Source: Streptomyces liangshanensis
GTDB lineage: Bacteria; Actinomycetota; Actinomycetes; Streptomycetales; Streptomycetaceae
Length of the DNA stretch: 64,000 nucleotides
Assembly (NCBI RefSeq): GCF_011694815.1
Contig: NZ_CP050177.1
Location: 1,550,001-1,614,000 of the forward strand
Direction: 5' to 3'
The notes below the pieces were generated by a model. That model saw only the letters and a list, made by a program, of their open reading frames with translations, was not told where the DNA came from and made no database searches. Of the stretch, positions 35,401-40,278 are shown piece after piece; positions within the stretch are counted from its first letter, which is position 1; each line of letters begins with the position of its first letter. The position numbers were made by a program, and so were the translations under genes.

Positions 35401-38376
35401 GTGGCCGTCCTCGCTGAGGAGCGCCGGCAGGTGCTCCGCCAGCACCTCCGCGTTGATCTGGTCGTCCAGGGCGGCGAGGTCCTGCGCGCGGGTGATCCGC
35501 AGCGCGGCCACCAGCCGCTTCCTCAGCGCGGCGACCGACCCCTCGGACAGCGGCCCGACGGAGACGAGTCCGGGGGCGCCGTCGCGCGTCGAACCGAACC
35601 CGGTGACGAACACGGAGGGCTCCGGGTCCACGACGACCGTGCCGTCGGGGGCCGTGACGATCACGCGTGCCGGCAGGTCGTCCGGGATGGCGTCCGAGGT
35701 GGAGTGCGTCCGCGAACGTCCGGAGGAGACGGAGGAGCGGCCGTCCGACCGCTCTTCCCGGCCCGGCACTTCGAGCGTCCGGCCGCGGCCCTTGCCCGGG
35801 GGCGACGAGGCCTTCGACCGCTTCGAGCCCTTGCCGTCCTTGCCGTCCTTGCCCTTCTCCTTGGGGGCGTGCGAGGGCGGATGCCGGGGCGGGCCGTCGG
35901 CGGGCGCGAGCCAGTCCCTGGGGTGCACGGGGTTGCCGGAGGCCGTGACCGGGCGGGGAGGGGGTGGGGGCGCCGACGGGGTGGCGCCTGCCGGCGGGGT
36001 CGCTGTCGAGGTGGTGGAGGTGGTGGCGGGGGGCGCGGTCACGGGCGGCGTCGCGGCGGGAACGCCCGACACGGTGGCGGTGACGGCGGTCGTGACGCGC
36101 GCGGGAGTTGGGGCAGGGGCGGGCGTGACGGAGGGGTCGGTGGCGACACCGGAAAGGCCTGGGGTGCCGGGGAGTGCGACGCCGTCCGGTCCCGCGACCA
36201 CGAGCGGACCGGGGGCGGACGGCGGCCGCGGCTCGCCGGGTACGGCGTTGTCGGGGGCCGGGTCCGGGTTCGTGGCCGGGTCGGAGTGCAGGACGGGGTC
36301 CGTGTCCGGGTCCGGGTCCGGGAGCGCGGCCGTGGCCGGATCCGGGGTCCTGGCCGGGTCGGTGTCCCTGGCCGGGTCCGGGGTGGTGGTCGCGGGGGTC
36401 GGGCGTGCCGGGGCGGCGGCGGTCGTCGTCGCCGGGGGTGGGGTGAGTGCCGTGTCCTGGGCTCCCTCGGCCACACGCGCGCTCAGCGGGAAGTCCCGTA
36501 TCACCGGTCCTGAATCGGTGACGTTCTCGATGGTCCGCAGGTAGTCGACCGGCACCCCGCCCGTGGGCAGCTTCGAGGACTCCGCCATCAGGCCCTCCGC
36601 GTCCGACTGGGAGACCAGCCGCCGGAAGAGCGACTCGGCGTCATGCCCCCGGTCCCCGAGTCCCGCGTAGTGGAGCACCTCGTGCAGCGCGGTCGCGTCG
36701 TCCTTCTCACGGATCTCGTCCGTGACGCCTTCGCCGTCCGTCGGGTGGAGGCGGAAGTGGGTCTGGTCGGAGCGTCCCGGGTCGGCGGTCCGGGTGAGGT
36801 GCACGGCCTCCGGGTGGTCCGCGGCCGGGGTGAGGGTGAGGTCGATGTTCAGCTGGTCACCGGAGCCGGGCAGGAGCAGGCCGTTGTTGAAGTGGGTGTC
36901 CAGCAGCCCCTGCAACCGGCGCTGGTACGCCGTCAGTTCCGCCGGGTCGAAGCCGGTGCCGAAGCTGACCGGCAGATGGAGGGAGAGGTTGCGCACCCAT
37001 TGGCCGGGCGCGACCTCGATCCGCTGGATCCAGGTACGGATGAGGGTCGCCTCGCCGCGCAAGGTGGTGGAGTCCCACGGGAGCGGACCGGGATCGAGAG
37101 CCGGGTCGAAGCGTTCGGTCCACAACGGGGAGGCCGTCGCGTGGTCCCGCCACTCCTGCCACGCCGCGCGCGGCACGGCCCGCGGCGACGGCGCCGCGAC
37201 GAGCGGGGTCCTGGCGGTGGCCGTCGGCAGCGGTACGGGCGGTACGGGAGGCGGTACGGGCGTGGGGGTGAGCGGGCCCGTACCGGCGGGGGGAGCGCCG
37301 TGGCCGCCGCCGGACTTCTCCGAACCGTCGTACGCCGACGACCGGTTGACCCCGCCGCCCCCGTTCCCGTACGGGAGGGGAGTGAACTTGTAGTGGAGGG
37401 CCAGTCCGCCGGCGGCCAGTCCGCCGCCCACCAGATGCTCGAAGACGCCGCTGGTGCCGCTGCCGACCAGCGTCTCCCACTTGAACTCCCATGTGCCGTC
37501 GAACACACCGTTGATGAGGACTTCGGCGGCCGACTCGGCGACACCGGTGACGACGAAGACGGTCGGTACCTCGATCGCGTGGTTCGTGTACCGCTGGACG
37601 TTGTTGGTGTAGTGCGGGAACGGGCCGTTCCTGAGGGGGCTCTTGAACGGGTTGTTGTTGAAGAGCTTGGTGTTGATCAGCTTCTTGAGGTAGTCGCCGG
37701 CCCCGCCGAGCCACTGCGTGAAGAGCCCGGTGAGGGCCCCGAAGGCCGCCGCCTTCCACACCGCCCCGCCGTCGACGCCGCTCGGCCGGCGCCGCCCCGT
37801 GTTCAGGCCGATCTGGGCGAGCTGGACGGCGAGGGTCTGGAACGCCTCCTCCAGCGCACCGGTGAGGCTCGGCGCGAGATGGCTCATGCGGATGAGCCGC
37901 TGGAGGATGATCAGCACCGCGAGCCTGCTGCGCGCCCGCGCCGAGAACGCCTGGAGCAGCGAGGTGCCACCGGTGAAGTACGCGAGGGCGGCCAGCAGCG
38001 CCAACTCCGCGATGAGCGACAGGATCTCGGAGATGATCTCCCACTTGGAACCCTGGATCTTGATCGACCGGTCGATCTGCCCCGAGGCGATGGCGTCCAG
38101 CTGGTCGACCATCTGCTGGAGACGGTCCAGGCCGCCGTCGTCGGTGAGCAGCGAAAGGCCCTGGATGTACGCCTGCGCGACACGCGGGGGAAGTCCGGCA
38201 CCGGCGTCCTGGACGGACCGCTGGATCGCGGTGCGCAGGTCGAGGAGCGCGCCGCCGAGTTCCGTGTACAGCTCCCGGCTTTCCCACGCCAGGTTCTCCC
38301 TGGCCTGCAACGGCATTTCGCCGAGGAGGATCCAGAGCATGGTGCGGACGTTCGGCGGGAAGTTTATCTCCTCCAC
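23461..38376 (-). CDS. Giant T7SS polymorphic protein, 4971 aa, multi-protease (lonely-Cys type)
   Basis: A 4971-aa protein started by GTG directly after the stop of the WXG-like gene. Residues 1-330 are a helical CpnT-like export domain (WILLGEMPLQARENLAWES, KWEIISEI). Residues about 420-650 are a metzincin: H565-E566-x-x-H569-x-x-G-x-x-D575 with a Met-turn at M597. A Pro/Thr and Lys-rich linker (650-890) leads to about 1900 residues of beta-rich unknown sequence. An Ala-rich coiled coil (2790-3060) and a Lys/Gly/Asp linker follow. Next is an OTU cysteine protease (DGDC, C3264; H3436). A second zincin has HEIAH at 3665 with YEYFAQ near 3721, anthrax-lethal-factor-like. The C-terminal part has a caspase-like pair (SMHG H4200, LTCWG C4247). 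It shares its last about 180 residues with the other giant. I infer an exported toxin or predation factor. Confidence 0.85.
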   Translation of the reverse strand: MEEINFPPNVRTMLWILLGEMPLQARENLAWESRELYTELGGALLDLRTAIQRSVQDAGAGLPPRVAQAYIQGLSLLTDDGGLDRLQQMVDQLDAIASGQIDRSIKIQGSKWEIISEILSLIAELALLAALAYFTGGTSLLQAFSARARSRLAVLIILQRLIRMSHLAPSLTGALEEAFQTLAVQLAQIGLNTGRRRPSGVDGGAVWKAAAFGALTGLFTQWLGGAGDYLKKLINTKLFNNNPFKSPLRNGPFPHYTNNVQRYTNHAIEVPTVFVVTGVAESAAEVLINGVFDGTWEFKWETLVGSGTSGVFEHLVGGGLAAGGLALHYKFTPLPYGNGGGGVNRSSAYDGSEKSGGGHGAPPAGTGPLTPTPVPPPVPPVPLPTATARTPLVAAPSPRAVPRAAWQEWRDHATASPLWTERFDPALDPGPLPWDSTTLRGEATLIRTWIQRIEVAPGQWVRNLSLHLPVSFGTGFDPAELTAYQRRLQGLLDTHFNNGLLLPGSGDQLNIDLTLTPAADHPEAVHLTRTADPGRSDQTHFRLHPTDGEGVTDEIREKDDATALHEVLHYAGLGDRGHDAESLFRRLVSQSDAEGLMAESSKLPTGGVPVDYLRTIENVTDSGPVIRDFPLSARVAEGAQDTALTPPPATTTAAAPARPTPATTTPDPARDTDPARTPDPATAALPDPDPDTDPVLHSDPATNPDPAPDNAVPGEPRPPSAPGPLVVAGPDGVALPGTPGLSGVATDPSVTPAPAPTPARVTTAVTATVSGVPAATPPVTAPPATTSTTSTATPPAGATPSAPPPPPRPVTASGNPVHPRDWLAPADGPPRHPPSHAPKEKGKDGKDGKGSKRSKASSPPGKGRGRTLEVPGREERSDGRSSVSSGRSRTHSTSDAIPDDLPARVIVTAPDGTVVVDPEPSVFVTGFGSTRDGAPGLVSVGPLSEGSVAALRKRLVAALRITRAQDLAALDDQINAEVLAEHLPALLSEDGHRMTFDVDGTDHTVDVRLGLDYAGRSKRFGVNNPKDPERRVERRAMGSQSSADTAGSGTTRTVPIGWSGGFPVVALPLTAVRASVQLALTHNQLSNSTTITDSVQVVSSQRSNEQSQAFEYQTSWSLRLPEANSPLQPGVGARPRGEDIELKRPGAGEGFGAWQDSDPAPATAPPATKTPPPTPPRATVTVWFPQHLVEDEGNVPDPNAEADKPADPDDLPLWTIDSLTEPGRLAREVKRDFQQELKDLGEESRGEVDALLSEASQRGNAPLMRDGMYSPVLLDANGNALGMLKVTVAVAPGRALRSSVKGKINMESHLAHSQKLGIASKVTSGVALDGSVTFPMTARKPGETVNASGGPTGRGGLLYRESRSLGSGAGSVLQHSVRSNASHLLTDARLTYTVEFVRARGGTSGPRVFGGGKNPHLGRMRILRAADARGTAPTAAETRRLPPELAEARSIGVSASPLAVTGTDVMFDRAEAWLRERGFLPPEHRQSTWFPGIDEPRAHAQLVNLRRVQQARSSIGRRAAADSILDGGYALWLDDPSMIGGGRVQLRLSGRRDPERLPRHTRRLPAVQLINSVSLAAAGAEQRSQTLGHSFGFGGSGSGLVDKARGWLGGGADYLFDWNRTRTLTTEDGIGHDQLTLSSGGQAAEVFEVPLLLDLDVYGNDPLVPLERFARDRPDPKAPRTDEENPADPPGPADSPGVPGVLRIAVPEHRTLHADLDVKPPPAAVVRPATAQDEARLALTSGGVPRPDVFRVPGDAVIDVFAGSGDLIGLWDRILAVLPHRIPDPRNTGFGRTESGIVGLAAAVLRGTTGLMIGPPPRDQGSLASETLRVGQAPGQLLAHGHQLLGGSYVLEGLSLPGLGLDHDFSVELRAYAHRPALVVDLDPDQGTPPEGTAPEGAPQDGTAPPSTGAKKQRTRPVALDQYQESATASLAAETREVRTVSGHRVVGALSGRKNEPDSHAESFTVAPNLAEALQRHTEEADGFRSHTTQSRVATESNRQYRLRADVTVLMTIRHGRRNVLVNLVRLGPGESVVLAVDLAQALQLLVTTRQIRANAAWFAGMEGLEDILGAPDPALAGPRPALPERFVRSRRIGVGTVLDLVPLAPPPPATPAPEPAAPASKTATPAPKAITPASKTATPGSKSDTPDDSRNPLYDSLVRQVEREAPGVLTPGNGSYLPGVHSRIAHLASVGGLRSLPARGPDDPRTLHFVYVADGGARLVEITLSARPRATAADLRTLRGRTTAPGTGLENATVHGPKGVTHNDTTSRSQSTALTLLTRKPDAVDALAGDRTGPAVGAGRRQSRGITRTSAWEDRFWLRTDHVADFDVDYVVTSALRSVPLAEWPLNLPGGVIAGGLASWRESADFVTWWAGADWSSWLAKTFYGRAPAPVDIPYRATLRFVAGESPAGPEALPGTDDDPRTDPAAPTGPVEFTVHPTDPARGVTSGPYSGPQLVLTEALVAHEFPGHEKLRQALTELGLKSENPAATEENAAVRLGEYIHYGRSAVSSRLGSRADRDSVRITRLYNPRPVTASGDVTMDRVSQGGTSVSSSTSTAQLPALSVTVGLPAPGGPRQRMALGIPLSAARPVASAQSAALSSTAREWLKVGITSVSADDRGVRSYVAEVDVVIELGRGAKRRFVAGRTTARLTERDLLGHGVTPARTDPGVYDLRSMLREQGAPAGEDWTAHPLADLPGAVAAGLHPDDKRVQLWLATGPGNRTDPDGVPEVARALYTASRAAQLSHRSVELMLRTEQGHQRWLFDSDGELSDADAGTGRLWETFADAVNRHAVAALRQFSLKQDEDGRLTVRYDEATAHRDTLTAQLATDTTTLAEAEQLLLRRTAQEALAVAVADRTVAGRNRDAARLRADGAEKARVAAVAARRVAEAPYLAAERRRDAADVRIREAAALLAEAADDAATAAARSAERAARAARQNARQAMDDALPALTKADEALEEAERAVGTARGLRAAADIALAEAETAATAADLALTPMVPDADARARAAAVGPERAARLLAEATEARRTADESLDTTRTRLAASLTSVGEAQGALDGVRKQQAEQAAAQRVAAGALGRAGTLLFAGGRESADHDVRVPVSSRTAREGPGMDGRENVLRRRRTKDVTEPARSASGRSGELKGGIPKDGTVKGGTVKDTSGRGKEKSGDRSKDTGKSKDKRQDKDKSTSKDPGTVKGKETGKGKETGKKPGNDTGKDAGRTRRQPPLPSGPGLALSPDDPSVADQLSPQQRQALRDEDRHVQPVPRDGDCLLHSLIGTAPDLFRGADGAVPTPRALRRRLAAAFRADIGRPAHLQTVITPLAYQLMAGIAEDRVRSAMAGLPGLPSNSADLAAERQSRIDTELATLLTHGLDGQELGRIADSIETSGNYDNAAGDITLPLATLVFGFTALVINHTGAYPVGHGAGPLLPLVRQDRYTGRSDHWMATSPAPAAVTGTNGGDGTTPDLTLHPAPPAPVGTPATQDAAAAPAPVVVPEPVEPPDSAALVRSLLAAGPAALRDTLPLMPPGHLRWLASHPPLIRGLRAALSAADLAAVAARLLLVVPDGVARPVSARAAAYTWAEPLLGDPATVERLLLSGAKVVVLPQGAPLTALSSFAAYHGGQAGPGNRSVGELRGATAGLTAAVPEENLLGERTPVGPSAHQEEGYSSATHEIAHLIHLQGLSEDDRRTIERLYREKRDRGPDEEWPDGVRRDLDGAEADNYASTDAYEYFAQASNAYLGTNHGTDRATGRPRHNGPDLVRRHDPALVPLLERLYGTDPAARRPERDANPVSATDADNARYEAFRDFTRATGLDTPDLDAAPDPAPDPPLVDPTGTAQGPPPAPPLPTSPQSAPPLLAAPQPADAISPERRQAAVDWLDALWGAARAALPEAERAAFDQAAMVRKVLHLAPDAPWQAHFQEASSLALAAMDAGVRSVAGLAALHLVRRGVMGTGSRFHVVAGSSPGRSWRGPAVPAPVMTDRYERVGQDQAGAGRPGPWRASPYVISALGGHDHVVITGPDLTRYRMDAEEFAELLALDPELAAQDPSVPLLLVVPGAGDRGLEMVRLLAARTGRVVWAFSEEVSLGVNMAAQQYKIQTMDLNPAAGQWIRVGPGDLAHAGPPGAVRTRDGRLVPDREILSRTFVVDGVPVGRAVFSAKELASRRSGNWRMPEVRDSVHADPVTHREIGRVTVPWYGREVYFWSMHGAPGASSLYDSASRSALVDGPEQGRLLRRRPSVAKLPPDVPIVFLTCWGTAVAGPDGVMNLGTFNLGTRTPFVHDPWGHVSQAQAASNAARRRMYAAERTTFFGELGGPHHGIYTDTEGTVGTWSEVRPEPEDAELDVLAEIAGLGRAGDGRGADPGWRRERVLRLVRGLRQTFGVSVEDDLADPAGTYRGLLRGIGALEVMTFGDPLLRHHDGLDARLLERLTRSRLGIDRPRDAPPTADEYRRVLEEAGPWAAAHPGEGLTGFTELPDLVRVGGALTDGGEALERTVLGIAAQVPVTAEMRRRVVWGLVSVGEVLRTASMAPAALAARVLHLEGTTPPEPMVQSRLLVNLVAGASAYGLDPFDPDQLGAYHLAVNGMLGPAHAVRSARGDLLARDWTAGRQGTGPLATDGYTVVDGADSSTERRTAPWPPPGPEGNGRAVFVAIDVREDGRALMPWPDGSFRPVPVAEVSALLTLDREMTQHPLDEPLVLLGRTGDRAALATALAARRALARTVYRAVLPAGLVPAPLGGRTVALLKDPQRPTTGRENEWLTTTPPDLPGPAGAASVNDTNQNDTNQNDTDQGAEVRAPAPPFVLDGTRGEDLLRQLAAAPARPGSWASAPSAGSTTPDTEAVRELLAGVPAELVPDLPGESLVAPDVMFDEDELRRAGITLTLKQRTQAVLQNGRLAAGDLELSRYDAFRLLLLLLTRPDAGGDAYLRTLAEVAARRLGLTLVLTGPGGDRSTFGPDGPLITPEPAPTGTDPPDPQER

Positions 38377-38766
38377 TCAGTGTTTCCCGGTGGAGCCCGG
38401 TCCGGGGTCGCCGTCCCCCGGTCCGCCCCACGTCTTGCGGCGGAATTCCTCGATGGACTCCGTGGACTGCCGCTGGGTGTCCTCGATCTCCTGGAGATTG
38501 GCCCGCGTGGCGTCGACCAGTCCGGTCAGGGCCAGCGTGAGGCCGTCCGCGACGTCCAGGCAGTACTGGTTGTTCTCCTCGTAGCCGGGCCGGGTCTGCC
38601 GGGCGTAGTCGTCCGTCCACCCCGGCCAGTCGGTGAAGTCGCGTTCCCGGGTGACGAAGCGCTCGCGCATGCTCTTCGCGAGCGCGGGCAGGGCTTCCAT
38701 GCTCTGGATCGCCCGCCGGATCGCGGCGGGGCTGGCCTCGAACGTGCCGTCCGAACCGGAACTCAT
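38377..38766 (-). CDS. WXG-like partner of the 4971-aa protein (129 aa)
   Basis: A small helical protein with the motif DWPGWTDDYARQTRPGYEENNQYC, shared with the 123-aa paralogue at 54917. Its size, two-helix look and central WPG turn fit an ESAT-6/WXG100-type chaperone or partner. Its stop codon directly abuts the GTG of the giant gene (TGAGTG), so they should be translated in step. The ATG at 38766 is the only good start. The C-terminus is a Gly/Pro tail. It probably binds the CpnT-like N-terminal domain of the giant for T7SS export, an inference from position and paired conservation. Confidence 0.75.
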   Translation of the reverse strand: MSSGSDGTFEASPAAIRRAIQSMEALPALAKSMRERFVTRERDFTDWPGWTDDYARQTRPGYEENNQYCLDVADGLTLALTGLVDATRANLQEIEDTQRQSTESIEEFRRKTWGGPGDGDPGPGSTGKH

Positions 38767-38841
38767 GCCCTGCGCCTCCCTCGCCGCCCCGCGGTCCGCG
38801 GCGTGCGCCGTACGGCGTCGAGGGGGGCATCGTCTCCGCGG

Positions 38842-38867
38842 CCGGCTGCCGCAACACCCGCAGCCGG
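38842..38867. repeat. Inverted repeat before the 129-aa WXG-like gene
   Basis: CCGGCTGC and its exact complement GCAGCCGG flank a 10-nt loop, about 80 nt upstream of the ATG at 38766. It could be an operator or an attenuating hairpin in the leader. Confidence 0.5.
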
Positions 38868-38908
38868 AGGAGCTGTTGATGCTAGCAGCCGACTCCGGAC
38901 AGGGCCTA

Positions 38909-38936
38909 GCACCCCTTGCTTGCGCCGCGGGGGTGC
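38909..38936 (-). terminator. Weak hairpin after the RICIN gene
   Basis: GCACCCC and GGGGTGC form a 7-bp stem with a 14-nt loop, 29 nt after the RICIN gene stop. It could end or attenuate transcription between that gene and the WXG-like/4971-aa cassette. Confidence 0.4.
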
Positions 38937-38964
38937 GGAGGTGAACGAAGGGGAACCGGTGGCC

Positions 38965-40278
38965 CTACACGAACGACCAGAGGTGGTCGTCGTTGAGGGC
39001 GCAGCCGTAGATGGTGAGGCGGGCGTCCTTGCCGGCGTTGTAACCGTTCACGTCCAGGCACCTGTTGGCACTGGAGAGGTTGCGGATCCAGAACTTGCCG
39101 CTCGACTTCTTCTCCAGGTACCAGAGTTGGTTGTCGGACGTGGTTCCGTTGCAGTGCCATTCGGACACGGGGGTGCTGGCCGGCTGGCCGCCGAAGTTGG
39201 GCAGGTCGAGGCAGTAGCCGTCCTTGCTGTTGCGGACGTTGAAGAGGTCGGCGCCGGCCGGACCGCCGCCCGGCCGGACCACCACGAGGTCCCAACGCTG
39301 GTTGTCGCCGGTGGAGTTGTCGCAGGTGAACTGATTGACCGGGCCGTCCGGCTTTCCGTTGCCGTAGTTCGGGACGTCCGCGCACAGGCCGGTCAGCACA
39401 TTCCGGACCAGGACGCCGGTGACCGTGTCGAAGTTCGCGCTCACCGGCAGGGCGCCGCCCGCGCGGGCCGGGGTGCGGGGCGCCTTCGCCCGGGTCTCCT
39501 TCGGACTCGGTTTCCCGGTCTTCCCGGGCTCGCTCCCGGGGGACTTCGCCGTCGGCGTCGGTGTGACGGACGGCTCGGACCGGGGCACGGCGGCGGCCTT
39601 CACCTTGGCCTTGGTCTTGGCCTTGTCCTTGGCCGACGCCGAGGGAGAGGTGGAGGGGGAGGCGGGCGCGTAACCACCGGCGGGGGCGGCGTCGTCGTCC
39701 CGCAGCAGTGTGTCGGACGACAGGCGCGAGGCGGTGGTGGACTCCTGCCGGTCGTCGCCGGGGAGGCCCATGAAGAGGAAGGGGACACCGATGAGGAGCG
39801 TGCCACCGATCCCCGCGGCGGCCAGCAGGGGCTTGTTGGGGCGCCGGGAGGGGGGTTCGCCGCCTTCCACCGTGGCCGCGGCGGATCCTGGCGGGGCCTG
39901 CCCCGAGGACGCCGCCGCCGAGGCCGGGGAGGCGGCGGGCGTGGCGGGGGTGGCCGGTGCGGTGGGGGTCGCGCTCGTGGTGCCCGTCCGGGCCGCGCCC
40001 GCCGTCGCCGTGGTCGTGGCGGCGGCCGCCGTTCCCGCCGCGGGCGCGGTGATCGGCGCGGCGGTGTCAGGTGCCGGGGGCGGGGACGGGCGGGTCGCCT
40101 CGGGGGTGGCGGCGGGCGGGGCGGCGGCCTCCTCCTCCGGAGCGGTGGGGCCGGAAGCGGCGGCCGCCGCCGGGGCCGCCCCGGCGCTGCCGCCCGGTAT
40201 CAGCGCGGGGGCGGACTCCCCCGTCACCCGCGGCAGCGCGGTGGCCCGGCGCACGGTGGGCTGAGCTTCTTCGGACAT
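38965..40278 (-). CDS. Membrane-anchored protein with extracellular RICIN domain
   Basis: A 437-aa protein. About 145 N-terminal residues are an Ala/Pro/Thr-rich cytoplasmic arm. A single membrane span follows (PNKPLLAAAGIGGTLLIGVPFLFMG, about 148-172). Then come a Ser/Thr/Lys-rich stalk (SAKDKAKTKAKVKAAA, TPTPTAKSPGSEPGKTGK) and a C-terminal beta-trefoil with three QxW-like motifs (DNQRWDL, DNQLWYL, DDHLWSF) and GLCADV, GYCLDL and NRCLDV repeats. Its ATG overlaps the stop of the 1218-aa gene by one base (TGATG), so the two are coupled. The type II topology puts the lectin outside the cell, where it might recognise glycans near the secretion machinery; that is inference. Confidence 0.85.
   Translation of the reverse strand: MSEEAQPTVRRATALPRVTGESAPALIPGGSAGAAPAAAAASGPTAPEEEAAAPPAATPEATRPSPPPAPDTAAPITAPAAGTAAAATTTATAGAARTGTTSATPTAPATPATPAASPASAAASSGQAPPGSAAATVEGGEPPSRRPNKPLLAAAGIGGTLLIGVPFLFMGLPGDDRQESTTASRLSSDTLLRDDDAAPAGGYAPASPSTSPSASAKDKAKTKAKVKAAAVPRSEPSVTPTPTAKSPGSEPGKTGKPSPKETRAKAPRTPARAGGALPVSANFDTVTGVLVRNVLTGLCADVPNYGNGKPDGPVNQFTCDNSTGDNQRWDLVVVRPGGGPAGADLFNVRNSKDGYCLDLPNFGGQPASTPVSEWHCNGTTSDNQLWYLEKKSSGKFWIRNLSSANRCLDVNGYNAGKDARLTIYGCALNDDHLWSFV

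Noticed and set aside
23053..36513. A 4486-codon open frame on the plus strand
   Set aside because: It lies antisense to the 4971-aa gene, is Arg/Gly/Pro-rich without any domain, and is explained by the GC bias leaving the opposite frame free of stops.
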